A DNA stretch of 64,000 bases, from contig CAWARK010000002.1 in the NCBI GenBank assembly GCA_963784415.1, positions 372,001 through 436,000 of the forward strand, read 5' to 3'. Each line of letters begins with the position of its first letter. The first letter of the stretch is position 1. This stretch comes from UBA7672 sp963784415 (lineage in GTDB: Bacteria > Pseudomonadota > Alphaproteobacteria > Caulobacterales > Hyphomonadaceae). The translations under genes were made by a program, and so were the position numbers. The notes under the pieces were generated by a model. It saw only the letters and a program-made list of their open reading frames with translations. It was not told the DNA's origin and ran no database searches. Shown piece by piece: positions 44,428-54,039 of the stretch.

Positions 44428-46957
44428 ATGAAAAATAAACTTCGATACTCGGGGATGCTCGGGGCCGCCTTTGTGGGCGCTGCCCTTCTGGGGGGAGGCG
44501 CCGCCTGGGCGCAGAGCGGACCGGATGTCGCCGCTGCTGGCGATGAGGCCGCGCCTGCCGACACCAGCAAGGACGTCATCATCGTCACCGGCACGCGCCT
44601 GACTGGCCTTGCCGCCATCGACAGCCCGGCGCCGATCCAGGTGCTGGATATCGGCACGCTGGAAGACGCTGGCCACCCGGACCTGATGAAGGCGCTGGCG
44701 CTCGCCGTGCCGTCATTCAACGCGCAGGCATTCGGCGGCGACATGGCGAACATGACGCTGTCGGCCAAGCTGCGCGGCGTGTCGCCCAACCACACGCTCG
44801 TCCTGCTCAACGGCAAAGCGTCGTCACGGCACGGCGAACCTCGCCGTTCTGGGCGGACCTTACCAGGGCGGTGCGGCGGCCGACCTCAACTTCATCCCGC
44901 TGGCTTCGGTTGACCATGTCGAGGTGCTTCTGGAAGGCGCGGCTGCGCAATACGGCTCCGACGCCATCGCGGGCGTCATCAACATCATCCAGAAACAGTC
45001 TGATTCCGGCGGCCAGATCGCCATTTCCGGCGGCGAGTACTTCGATGGCGGCGGCACGACCGGCGACATCACCGCGAACATCGGGACCAAGCCGACCGAG
45101 AATTCGTTCCTCAACCTCACGGCCGAGGCGAAGTATCACGGCTTCTCGTTCCGCGGTGACATGGACCCGCGTACGCTGAACACGGCGTTCAACACCGCTT
45201 CTTCCTCGCGGCTGTCGAACTATCCGGGCCTCGTGAATGCGGAAGACTATCCGTACATGAACCGCATCGCGGGCGATGCCGAGTACCGCATCTATACCGG
45301 CTCGTACAATTTCGGGGCCGACATCTCCGACACGATGGAGTTCTATTCGTTCGGTACGCTCGGCTACAAGTTCGCGCAGGCTTACGAAAACTATCGCGTG
45401 CCGAACCTTGTCGTCGGCGCCAACGGCGTCCGTCCGCGTCCGCTGGGTTTCAGCCCCAAAGAGGCGACCGAGGAGATCGACTACGCTGTCACCGCCGGCC
45501 TGTCGGGCGATAGCGGCGGCTGGAAGTACGATCTTTCCACCACCTACGGGAAAGACTCGCACTCACTCGGCGTGCTCAACTCGCTGAACCGCTCGCTCTA
45601 TATCGATACGTCCACGCCGACGCGTGATGGCTTCTCGCCGTCCGACTTCCACGCCGGCGATTTCATCGGCTCGCAGTGGACGACCAACCTCGATGTGGCG
45701 GTCCCCGTCGAGATCGGCATGGCCAGCCCGCTCACTATCGCGGCGGGCGCGGAATACCGCGAAGACACGTTCGAAATCAAACCAGGCGATGAGGCCTCGC
45801 GCTACAAGGAAGGTTCGCAGTCCTATCCGGGCTTCGCGCTGACCGACGCGGGCGAGCACGCGCGTAACTCCAAAGCCGTCTATGTCGATTTCGCTGTCGA
45901 TCCGATCAAGGATCTGCAGGTCGATGCGGCCCTCCGCTACGAGGATTTCTCCGACTTCGGCGACACGACAGTCGCCAAGCTGACCTCGCGCTATGACTTC
46001 AACGACGCTTTCGCCGTTCGCGGAACCGTATCGACGGGTTTCCGCGCGCCAACGCTGGCGGAATCCTTCTACTCCGCCACCAACGTCTCGCCGACGTCTG
46101 CCTTCGTGCAGTTGCCGCCGAACTCCGCAGCCGCTGCCTTGATCGGGGTCAACGGCCTCGATCCGGAAAAGTCGAAGAACTACTCGCTCGGCGTGGTGTT
46201 GCACCCGATGCCGGAAATGACGATGACCATCGACGCCTACCAGATCGAGATCGAGGACCGCATCGTCGGTTCAGGCTCGCTGTTCGGCATCGGCGGCGCG
46301 ATCAACTCACCGGCGGTTGTCGCGGCCATTGCGGCCAACGGCAACATTCTCGACCCGACCGTCACGCAGCAGGGCATCTCGATCTTCACCAACGGCCTCG
46401 ACACCAAGACTCAGGGCGTGGACTTCGTGATGACCTTCCCGAGTGATCTCGGCGACCTTGGCAGCATCGACTGGTCGCTCACTGCGAACTACACGAAGAC
46501 CGATGTGACCAGGATTGCTCCGCCACCGTCGCAGCTTGCACCAGGTGTCAGCCTGTTTGACCGCACGGCGATCGGCTATCTTGAAACGACTGCGCCGGAA
46601 TTCCGCTTCATTGCCAGCGCTGATTGGACCCTCGGGCCGTTCAGCGTGAATCTGAAGGAAGCGTATTACGGCGAAAGCTCGCTGTTCACCTCGCGGACGG
46701 GCGCGACATATTACGAGACCAAGATCGATGGCACGTTCATTACCGATCTCGATATCTCGTACAACGTCACCGACGACGTGAAAGTGTCGGTCGGCGCCAA
46801 CAACCTGTTCAACGAGTACCCGAACGAGGTCAACGCTTTGCTCCGTCAGGAATACTTCTCGGTGAACTCCAACGCCTACGTGACGAAGTATCCGACGTTC
46901 TCGCCGTTCGGAATCAATGGCGGATATTACTACGGAAAGATCCAGTACTCGTTCTAG
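44428..46957 (+). CDS. TonB-dependent outer-membrane receptor, reading frame interrupted
   Basis: Corrected for one extra A in AAA at 44815-44817, the receptor is 842 residues. A signal peptide ends at AWAQ (about residue 29). A TonB-box-like VIIVTGTRL follows, then the plug domain with QVLDIGTLED and LVLLNGKRRHGTANL at the shift, and ASVDHVEVLLEGAAAQYGSDAIAGVIN. The barrel runs to a C-terminal aromatic YYYGKIQYSF. The plug signature with RRHG is typical of the large carbohydrate- or peptide-type receptors of Caulobacterales and related groups. Ligand unknown. It would be energised by the TonB operon at 58.4 kb. Confidence 0.92.
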
Positions 46958-46967
46958 ACGGCCGGAC

Positions 46968-47002
46968 GCCCACACAGGGGCGCGCATTCCCCCGTGTGGG
47001 CG
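46968..47002 (+). terminator. Hairpin after the TonB-dependent receptor
   Basis: GCCCACACAGGGG pairs with CCCCCGTGTGGGC (one bulged base) 10 bases beyond the receptor stop. The stem is strong but is not followed by a T tract, so it is a likely but not classical terminator or an mRNA-stabilising hairpin. Confidence 0.5.
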
Positions 47003-47145
47003 CCGGATAGGCGAGGGCGCTGCAATTGATGGCGCCTTGCGGGTTCGGCGGCTGTGGGGGAGCCGCCGGCCTTGCCCGCTCAAGCGGGTGGGCGCGAAGT
47101 CGCCAGAGATTCTTGACTGAAACCCGGACCGCGGATGCTCCACCA

Positions 47146-48045
47146 GTGGCGTTGAACGATATTACAGACCTGGCGTCTCAACAGGGATGGCTGGGCGCGG
47201 CCTTCCAGCAATACGGCCTGCTTGTCCTGTCGATGCTGATCGCGGGCCTGTTTGCCGGCTTTGTTGCAGGCATGTTCGGTATCGGCGGCGGATTTGTCGT
47301 CGTCCCGGCGCTTGCAGCCGTGCTGACGGTCCTGCCGCACAGCGGAGGCAACGAGCACATCATGCATGTGGCGATCGGCACATCGCTCGGCACCATCTTC
47401 TTCACGTCGCTGCGGTCGGTTCAGGCGCACGCCAAGCGCGGCGCGGTCGACTGGAGCATTCTCAAGGGCTGGCTGCCCTGGGTGGTCGCGGGCGTGATCG
47501 CCGGCGTCATCCTCACCAGCTTCATGGGCGGCGAGCAGCTCAAGATCGCGTTCGGCATCGCGCTGGTTCCGCTCGGCCTCAACTTCGTCTTTCAGATTCT
47601 CGGCCGCAAGGTCTCGACCGAGGAGCGCCTGCCCAAGGGGCCGGCGCGCGCAGCGCTGGGTTCGGGCCTCGGCGCGTTCTCGTCGCTGCTGGGCATCGGG
47701 GGAGGCACGCCCGCCATCCTGATCATGACGCTGAGCGGCGTGAACATGCACCGCGCGGTCGCAACGGCAGCGGGCTTTGGCACCATCATCGCGGTGCCCG
47801 GCGCGATTGGCAGCATGATCACCGGCTTCAACCAGCCGAACCTGCCGGTCGGATCGATCGGCTTCGTCAACCTGATCGCACTCGCCTCGATCACGGCGAT
47901 GAGCATTCTCACCGCGCCGCTCGGCGCCGCCGCAGCGCACAGCCTCGATCCCATCAAGCTGAAGCGTGTGTTCGGCTGCTATCTTCTGGTGACGGCGGCC
48001 TTCATGCTGAAGGACCCGTTCCTGAAGATGGTCGGGGCGGCGTGA
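47146..48045 (+). CDS. TSUP (TauE/SafE) family transporter
   Basis: About 299 residues from the GTG at 47146, a tentative start chosen because the preceding in-frame sequence looks non-coding; no strong ribosome-binding site is visible. Eight membrane segments in two homologous halves, each with the family's GxxxGxGGGxxxxP motif: FGIGGGFVVVPAL and LGIGGGTPAILIM. These proteins export or import small sulfur-containing or organic anions. Substrate unknown. Confidence 0.85.
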   Translation: MALNDITDLASQQGWLGAAFQQYGLLVLSMLIAGLFAGFVAGMFGIGGGFVVVPALAAVLTVLPHSGGNEHIMHVAIGTSLGTIFFTSLRSVQAHAKRGAVDWSILKGWLPWVVAGVIAGVILTSFMGGEQLKIAFGIALVPLGLNFVFQILGRKVSTEERLPKGPARAALGSGLGAFSSLLGIGGGTPAILIMTLSGVNMHRAVATAAGFGTIIAVPGAIGSMITGFNQPNLPVGSIGFVNLIALASITAMSILTAPLGAAAAHSLDPIKLKRVFGCYLLVTAAFMLKDPFLKMVGAA

Positions 48046-48051
48046 TTATCT

Positions 48052-48174
48052 GGACCGCCGGGCGCCTGCCCAGCAAAGCGGCGCATTGCGACGCTTGATT
48101 GTCCAATTCAGCCCGTCTTGCTGCATTGATCCGCCGCTATGCGACGGACTGCCGGGCAGGCGCCCGGCGCTCCA
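48052..48174. repeat. Palindromic repeat element, copy 2
   Basis: Arms at about 48052-48074 and 48151-48174 share the core CGCCGGGCGCCTGCCC with copies 1 and 3. Here the loop is about 76 bases, longer than in the other copies. It lies between the convergent TSUP transporter and M19 dipeptidase genes. Confidence 0.7.
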
Positions 48175-48177
48175 GAG

Positions 48178-49440
48178 TCACTTCTTCAAGCTCGCCGCGT
48201 AGTCCTCAGCCGCCTTCACGACGCGCAGGACGTTGCCGCCCCACATCTTGGCGAGGTCGGCTTCGGTGTAGCCTTCCTTGAGCAGGCGCTCGGTCACCTT
48301 GGGCATGTAGGTGATGTCGCGATAGCCGGACAGGCCTCCGCCGCCATCCCAGTCGGCGCCGCCGATGCCGACATGATCCACGCCGAGCAGTTTGATGCCG
48401 TACAGGATCTGTTTCATATAGTCTTCGAAGTCCGCGCCCGGCGCCGGGTAGGCGCGGTTCAGCGTTCCCATCTCGTCGAGATAGGCCTCGTACCTGGCGC
48501 CGGTCAGGTCCGCGACTGTCCCGTACTTGTCGTTGAGCGCCTTGAGGGCTGCGGTGCGCTCGGCTGATGGCGGCGGCGATGTCTTGAGGAACAGCGTGTT
48601 CATCTGGATCACGCCGCCCTTGGCTGCCAGCTTCAGCAGCAAAGCGTCGGTCAGGTTGCGCGGGTGGTTGTTGAGCGCGCGCACGCCGTGGTGCGACAGG
48701 ATGATCGGCGTCGCCGACAGGTCGATCATCTGTTCGATCGTGGTGTCGGCCGAGTGGCTGCCGTCGAGCACCATGCCGAGTTCGTTGGCGCGCTTGACGA
48801 AGGCGCGGCCCATCGGGCTGAGGCCGCCCCACTTCGCGCCGACCGATCCGGGGTTGGCGGAGTCCGCCAGCTGGTTGGTGCCGTTGTGGACGGGGCCGAT
48901 GAGGCGCACGCCGAGCTTGAAGAACGTGTCGATCAGCGTGATGTCGTCGCCGAGTTCGTAGGAGTTCTCCATCGACATGAAGACGATCTTCTTGCCGGCA
49001 GCGTGGATACGCATCGCGTCGTCGACGGTGAGCGCGATCTCGAACGCGCCGGGATTGGCCGCGACCATTTCGTGGATCGAGGTCGAGCGGATCAGCGCCT
49101 TGTCGCGGATGTCGGCGTAGCCTTGAGGCGTCAGCGGACCCTGGCCCATGTAGATCGCCCAGAAGCCGCCATCGAGGCCGCCTTCATTCATGCGCGGGAG
49201 ATCGACCTGGCTGCCATCACGTTCAACGTCGTGCCGTTTCATGATGTCGTAGCCGCGCGGCTCATCGAGCAGGGCGGGCGTGTCGAGGTGGGTGTCGAGG
49301 GTGAGCAGGCGCTGGTGGATCGCCATCGCCTCGGGGCTCACGCCGACGACGGAGGGCGACATCGTCGAGCAGGCTGCGAGCGCGGTGGCGGCAAGCAGGG
49401 CGCCGGGCAGGGCGAATGACTTCAATGTGGTGCGCGCCAT
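48178..49440 (-). CDS. Membrane dipeptidase (M19) lipoprotein
   Basis: The ATG at 49440 follows GAGGAA and gives 420 residues. Lipobox LAAC (Cys at about residue 24). M19 renal-dipeptidase features: the metal pair in LDTHLDTP, the bridging Glu in MSMENSYELG, the His in GPVHNGTNQLADS, VLDGSHSADTT and ILSHHGVRALNNHPRNL, then GIGGADWDGGGG. It would hydrolyse dipeptides, including D-containing ones, at the periplasmic face of the membrane. Confidence 0.92.
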   Translation of the reverse strand: MARTTLKSFALPGALLAATALAACSTMSPSVVGVSPEAMAIHQRLLTLDTHLDTPALLDEPRGYDIMKRHDVERDGSQVDLPRMNEGGLDGGFWAIYMGQGPLTPQGYADIRDKALIRSTSIHEMVAANPGAFEIALTVDDAMRIHAAGKKIVFMSMENSYELGDDITLIDTFFKLGVRLIGPVHNGTNQLADSANPGSVGAKWGGLSPMGRAFVKRANELGMVLDGSHSADTTIEQMIDLSATPIILSHHGVRALNNHPRNLTDALLLKLAAKGGVIQMNTLFLKTSPPPSAERTAALKALNDKYGTVADLTGARYEAYLDEMGTLNRAYPAPGADFEDYMKQILYGIKLLGVDHVGIGGADWDGGGGLSGYRDITYMPKVTERLLKEGYTEADLAKMWGGNVLRVVKAAEDYAASLKK

Positions 49441-49774
49441 GTATTCCTCGTCGTGCAGAGCGGGGGAGTGTTGCTGGCGCCAGCTTGCACGGCTGGCCCG
49501 GCGCCTCAAGTTGTTCGCGTTTCGCGGTGCGACTTGCGGTCAACATGGCGATCCGCGAGGCGCGCAATCCTGTCGGCGCCATTTGCGAGTGGCGCAGAAT
49601 CTGACGTGCGGCTGACGCCCTCGAACCGCCCATCACAGCTGCGTTTTTGGCTGCGTCTGCAAATGAGAATGGGTTGCAATTAGCATTTTCATGACGTAAC
49701 GCTCGCCACGAAAACGGGGCCAGCGGGGCACCCGGATCTGTATCGCGCCGGCGTCCGTCTGCGCAGGGATTCTG

Positions 49775-50476
49775 ATGGCCGAAGGCTCGGACATTTCAGG
49801 CAACGCCGTCGCCGCCGAACAGCTCGCTGCCGAGAAGGCCGCGAAGAAGGCGCATCGCGCCAAGGTGCGTCGCCTGTTCTGGATGACACAGGCGCGCATC
49901 TGGCACTGGATCACCGGCGCGGCGACGCTGGTCGGCATGCTGATGTTCGCGGTGACGGGCATCACGCTGAACCATGCGAGCCAGATCGAAGGCAAGCCGG
50001 CCGTCGTCGAGAAGGTCGCGGTCATGCCGCCGGACATTCTCGCGCTGCTGGGTCCTGCGCCGGCGGAAGGCGAGAAAGCTGTCTTGCCCGCGCCGGTCGC
50101 GGATTGGCTCACGAAAGAAACCGGCGCGCCGGTGTCTCGTCGCACGGGCGAATGGTCGGACACCGAAGTCTATGTCGGCATGCCAAAGCCCGGCGGTGAT
50201 GCGTGGCTGTCGGTCGACCGCGAAACTGGCGACGTCACTTACGAAGACACCAATCGTGGCGCGATCTCCTTCCTCAACGACCTGCACAAGGGGCGGAACA
50301 CCGGCCCGGTGTGGTTCTGGTTCCTCGATATCTTCTCCGTCGCGGCCATCCTGTTCTGCATCACCGGACTGGTGCTGCTGTGGATGCATGCGCCGCGCCG
50401 TCCGCCAACCTGGTTCATCGTCGGCGCGGGACTGCTCGTCCCGGCGCTGATCGCCGTCTTCCTGATTCATGTGTGA
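49775..50476 (+). CDS. PepSY-associated membrane protein
   Basis: A 233-residue protein. A charged N-terminus leads to a membrane helix with the family-typical RIWHWITGAATLVGMLMF and a downstream GITLNH; a periplasmic PepSY-like domain (about residues 60-165) ends DLHKGRNTG, and a second helix follows (FLDIFSVAAILFCITGLVLLW) with a short C-terminal helix. The HW and LH histidines are candidate haem ligands in the PepSY_TM family of membrane reductases. First gene of a four-gene operon with DUF2271, DUF4198 and ApbE proteins. Confidence 0.85.
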   Translation: MAEGSDISGNAVAAEQLAAEKAAKKAHRAKVRRLFWMTQARIWHWITGAATLVGMLMFAVTGITLNHASQIEGKPAVVEKVAVMPPDILALLGPAPAEGEKAVLPAPVADWLTKETGAPVSRRTGEWSDTEVYVGMPKPGGDAWLSVDRETGDVTYEDTNRGAISFLNDLHKGRNTGPVWFWFLDIFSVAAILFCITGLVLLWMHAPRRPPTWFIVGAGLLVPALIAVFLIHV

Positions 50477-50488
50477 AGTGGAGTGCGT

Positions 50489-51001
50489 ATGCGCAAGTCT
50501 CTGATGTTCGCAATCCCGGTGATGATGGCGGGCGCCGCCCATGCCGGCACGCTGGAAGTCACGGTCGAGCTGCCGAAGTTGTCGGTTGCTGAATATCACC
50601 GGCCGTATGTCGCGATCTGGATCGAGGACGCTAGCGGCAAGGTCGCGGCGAACCTGTCGGTCTGGTACGGCACGGACCTCAAGGACGGCGAAGGCGAGAA
50701 GTGGCTGAAGGACATTCGCCAGTGGTGGCGCAGGACGGGCCGCTCGCTTGAAATGCCGATCGATGGCGTCTCCAGCCCGACCAAGCCGCCAGGGAAAAAC
50801 ACCGTGAAGTTTGACACCGCTGCCAGTCCGATCGCGAAGCTGGCGCCGGGCGACTACAAGATCGTCGTCGAAGCCGCGCGCGAAGTTGGCGGCAAGGAGT
50901 TGGTCGAGATTCCGTTCAAGTGGGCGCCGGGCAGCGACGCCACGGGTGCGGCCACGGGCAAGGAAGAACTCGGCGCCATCACGCTCAAACTCATCAAGTA
51001 A
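50489..51001 (+). CDS. DUF2271 exported protein
   Basis: Start at the ATG at 50489, 5 bases after GTGGAG, giving 170 residues. Signal peptide ends at AHA. The mature part matches DUF2271: RPYVAIWIEDASGKVAANLSVWYG, WLKDIRQWWRR, and a C-terminal beta strand set. DUF2271 proteins co-occur with PepSY and ApbE genes. Role unknown, likely periplasmic partner of the PepSY protein. Confidence 0.85.
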   Translation: MRKSLMFAIPVMMAGAAHAGTLEVTVELPKLSVAEYHRPYVAIWIEDASGKVAANLSVWYGTDLKDGEGEKWLKDIRQWWRRTGRSLEMPIDGVSSPTKPPGKNTVKFDTAASPIAKLAPGDYKIVVEAAREVGGKELVEIPFKWAPGSDATGAATGKEELGAITLKLIK

Positions 51002-51025
51002 TTCGAACTCCTCAGGAGCATTCCC

Positions 51026-51955
51026 ATGAAATCGTTCGCTAGCCGTCTCTTGATTGCCGCCGCCGTCGCTTCTCTCACCATCGGCGCGGCTGAAGCCCAC
51101 CGCGCGTGGATCGTGCCGTCGACCTCGATCGTCTCGGGCGACAACGCCTATGTTTCGTTCGACGCGGCGGTGTCGAACGATCTGTTCTTCCCCGATCACA
51201 TGCCGATGCGCGTCGAGGGCATCGTCATTACCGCGCCGGACGGTTCGACCGCGAAGCCGGAGAACGCGATGGTCGGCAAGTATCGCACCACGTTCGATCT
51301 CAAGCTCGATCAGAAGGGCACCTATCGCATCGCGCAGGTTAGTTCGGGCGGCGGTCGTGGTGGTCCGCCTCCGGGCATGATGGCAGGTGGTCCCTGCGCT
51401 GGCGCTGGACAAGGCGGCGAACAGGCGCGTCCGGCGCCTGCGCCTGTGCTCGGTGATCCGAATGGCCCGTTCATGGCGCAGTGGACCGAAGGCGCCGACA
51501 CGAAGCGTTGGCGCGGCACGGTCGCCGAATTCACGGCGCAGGGTATCGACAAAAAATCAGGCGTGGAGCTTTCGACCAGCAATCGCCGCGTCGAGACTTT
51601 CGTCACCGCGGGCCAGCCTTCGCCGGTTCCGCTGACCAACAAGGGTCTTGAGCTTGCGGGTGGCACGCATCCCAATGATCTCTACACGGGCGAAGCTGCG
51701 TCGCTGAAGTTCGCCGACAACGGCAAGCCGGCCGCCAATGTGAAGTTCACCATCATCGCGGGCGCTGATCGCTATCGCGACGACGAAGGCGCCATCGAGG
51801 TGACGACCGACAAGGACGGCGTTGCGAAGGTGACTTTCCCCGCGGCGGGCATGTACTGGCTGTCGGGTCAGTCCAGCGCGACGATCACAGTCGACGGCAA
51901 GGCCGTGAAGAGCCAGTCGAGCTATGTCGCCGTGCTGGAGGTCTTGCCGGGCTGA
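51026..51955 (+). CDS. DUF4198 exported protein
   Basis: A 309-residue protein with a CAGGAG-type site upstream and a signal peptide ending AEAH (about residue 24). The mature start AHRAWIVPSTSIVSGDNAYVSFDAAVSND is the hallmark of DUF4198, whose N-terminal His is often a metal ligand. A Gly/Pro/Met-rich loop (about residues 108-135) contains a lone Cys. The C-terminal half is an Ig-like beta domain (YTGEAASLKFADNGKPA). Members are linked to nickel, cobalt or copper uptake contexts, so a metal-binding role is plausible. Confidence 0.82.
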   Translation: MKSFASRLLIAAAVASLTIGAAEAHRAWIVPSTSIVSGDNAYVSFDAAVSNDLFFPDHMPMRVEGIVITAPDGSTAKPENAMVGKYRTTFDLKLDQKGTYRIAQVSSGGGRGGPPPGMMAGGPCAGAGQGGEQARPAPAPVLGDPNGPFMAQWTEGADTKRWRGTVAEFTAQGIDKKSGVELSTSNRRVETFVTAGQPSPVPLTNKGLELAGGTHPNDLYTGEAASLKFADNGKPAANVKFTIIAGADRYRDDEGAIEVTTDKDGVAKVTFPAAGMYWLSGQSSATITVDGKAVKSQSSYVAVLEVLPG

Positions 51956-51987
51956 CATAAGCGGGCGGCGGGGTGTATCGAGACACC

Positions 51988-52960
51988 ATGTCTGACACCC
52001 GCCTTCTTATTCCAACCGGACTGAAGCCGGCGTCGGTGCGCAACTCGCGCATCGACCAGCCGGTGCGGCGTCTGTCGGGCGAGACAATGGGCACGGGTTG
52101 TTCGGTTGCGTTCGCGGCGCCGCCGGAGATTTCGAGCGACGCGGTCGAGGAAGCGTTGGGCGCGGCGTGCGATCTTGTCATCCGGCAGATGAGCGGGTGG
52201 GAGGAGGGATCGGATCTGTCTCTGTTCAATGCGTCGCCAGCGGGTTGGCGCAATATTCCGCGCGAGTTCGCGCTGGTGCTGAAGCGTGCGCTGGAGATCG
52301 CGGAGATCACGGGCGGGGCGTATGACCCAGCCTTGGGCGCTACGATCGATGCGCTGGGGTTCGGGCCCGGTCTTGGCGGACAGCATCAGCCGAGGCAGGT
52401 GGCGGGACGTGCTGCTCGATCTCGCCAATTTCCGGGCGTACCAGCCGGGCGGCGTGACGCTGGATCTGTCTTCTATCGCCAAGGGCTATGCGGTTGATCT
52501 GTGCGCTGAGCGGCTGCGCGAGATGGGCGTGCCGAGTTTCCTGATGGAGATCGGCGGCGAGTTCGTGGGGCAGGGCGTGAAGCCCGATGGGCAGCCCTGG
52601 TGGGTTGAGCTCGAGCTGTCGGATCTTGCGCCGGCGCCGGGCGAGCCGGCTGGTACGGATGTAGCGCTGGTGAATCTCGCCGTCGCAACGTCGGGTGATT
52701 TCGTGCGGCGGCGCGATGGCGTTAGTCACATCATCGACGGACGCACAGGCGCGACGCTTGATCAGACGCTGTCGGGCGTGGCCGTGCTGCATGCGAGCGC
52801 GATGGAGGCGGATGGCTGGGCGACGGCGTTGTTCGCGCTCGGGTTGGCGCACGGGCTGGCGATGGCGGACGCGCAGGGCCTCGCGGTTGTGTTCGCGACG
52901 CGCGACGCGGCCGGCGCGCGGACGCATCTGAGTGCGATGGCGCAGGCGATGACGGGGTAG
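51988..52960 (+). CDS. FAD:protein FMN transferase (ApbE), reading frame interrupted
   Basis: Corrected for one extra C in the CCC at 52366-52368, this is a 323-residue ApbE. It transfers FMN from FAD to Thr or Ser of partner proteins in the periplasm. Motifs include SGETMGTGCSVAF near the start, ITGGAYDPALGATIDALGFGP where the shift falls, DLSSIAKGYAVD, MEIGGEF, HIIDGRTG and a metal Asp/Thr in ADGWATALFALG. No signal peptide is obvious, unlike most ApbE proteins. As last gene of the PepSY operon it would flavinylate one of the module's proteins. Confidence 0.9.
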
Positions 52961-53037
52961 CGAGCGCGGGCTCGCATTCGGACCGGCTGATGCCGTCCGG
53001 GATGCTGTGGCTCTGGGTCTCCAATCAGATGGAGGGC

Positions 53038-53127
53038 CCGGGGACGCGGGATGCCCCGCGTGAGATTGGGCAGCGCCTTTCGGCTCCACCGGTAGATAAA
53101 AGAAAACGCGATGTCCCGCGTCCCCGG
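53038..53127. repeat. Inverted repeat, 14-base arms
   Basis: CCGGGGACGCGGGA at 53038-53051 is the exact reverse complement of 53114-53127, with a 62-base loop. It lies in the gene-free spacer after apbE. Confidence 0.6.
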
Positions 53128-53376
53128 CAGGCATTGATCGGCAGCCCGGATACCGCGGTGTACTTTTCAACCGCTTGACCACGTTTCGGCCACCGGCGTG
53201 CAGGTCATGGTGTTCGGCCATGATCCCTCGAAGCCTCCCGGATTTGTAGGATTCACCCGGGCTCTTCACGCTCGCCTGCCTCCACCCCGCGCCGTTGAAC
53301 GATTGCGCGACCGCCCTCCTGCGAGGTGGATGTGGGCATCATACGCCGGGGCTGAGGGGTGTAGGATTGAGATATA

Positions 53377-53461
53377 CAGAATCGGCCGGTCTCAACGCTG
53401 CAAGCTGTTGAGATTGTTCAGGTCGCGCTGAAAATCCGATGTGCAGAACCGGCCGATTCTG
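53377..53461. repeat. Inverted repeat, 13-base arms
   Basis: CAGAATCGGCCGG at 53377-53389 is the exact reverse complement of 53449-53461, with a 59-base loop that itself holds two TTGAGA/TCTCAA-type short pairs. In the same gene-free spacer. Confidence 0.6.
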
Positions 53462-53475
53462 GCTCAACTCGAGGT

Positions 53476-53576
53476 TGTCATTCCGGCCAAGCGTAGCGCG
53501 AGCCGGGACCCATTTTACCGATCCGCATGCCGATGAATGGGTCCCGGATAGCCGCTACGCGGCTTCCGGGATGACA
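53476..53576. repeat. CATTCCGG-type REP/BIME-like palindrome
   Basis: TGTCATTCCGG...CCGGGACCCA on the left pairs imperfectly with TGGGTCCCGG...CCGGGATGACA on the right over about 38 bases; the arms differ mainly in the GCGTAGCGCG/CGCTACGC centre. This is the familiar alphaproteobacterial extragenic palindrome type. Confidence 0.65.
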
Positions 53577-53613
53577 GGCGGGGACTGTGGCGGTCCGCAC
53601 TTCGTGTGGAGAC

Positions 53614-53718
53614 TGGATCCCGGCCTCCGCCGGGAACACGGCCTAAGGAGGCCGTTTCCAGAGTCGTGAGCTTGGCCAATGGGTTCCGGCTCTTCGCTGC
53701 GCTGCGCCCGGAATGACA
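53614..53718. repeat. Partial REP-like repeats
   Basis: Two further pieces of the same family: GGATCCCGGCCTCCGCCGGG (about 53614-53633) and a half element AATGGGTTCCGGCTCTTCGC...GCGCCCGGAATGACAG (about 53678-53718). Together with the preceding palindrome they fill the spacer up to the DUF3601 gene. Confidence 0.55.
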
Positions 53719-53726
53719 GAGGAGCG

Positions 53727-54029
53727 TTAGGCTTCGATCACGTAGTCGCGGAGGTGGTCGAGAATTTCGCGTTGTTCTTCTTCGCGGTCCTGCATGCGGA
53801 TGTGCCACTCGCGATCACCGTCGACGGAGACGAAGATGGAGCGGCCGTCGTCGTAGGGCAGGAAGGCTGTGCCGATATAGGTCCAGGTCTCGCTGACGGG
53901 ATGGTCTTGTCTGTCGAAGTCCTTGAACGCCTTGATGACGCGGTAGCGTTTGCCGGGGACGAGGTGCAGCCAGTCGTGGCCGACGCCGTGCGCGGAATAG
54001 GTTCCTTTCGGCGCGCCTTCTTCAATCAT
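53727..54029 (-). CDS. DUF3601 family protein
   Basis: A 100-residue cytosolic protein matching DUF3601: HLVPGKRYRVIKAFKDFDRQ, HPVSETWTYIGTAFLPYDDG, IFVSVDGDREWHIRMQ and a C-terminal helix ending DHLRDYV. Function unknown. It follows the sulfotransferase-like gene by about 10 bases on the same strand, so they likely form one operon. Confidence 0.85.
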   Translation of the reverse strand: MIEEGAPKGTYSAHGVGHDWLHLVPGKRYRVIKAFKDFDRQDHPVSETWTYIGTAFLPYDDGRSIFVSVDGDREWHIRMQDREEEQREILDHLRDYVIEA

Positions 54030-54039
54030 GCTGGGCCGA

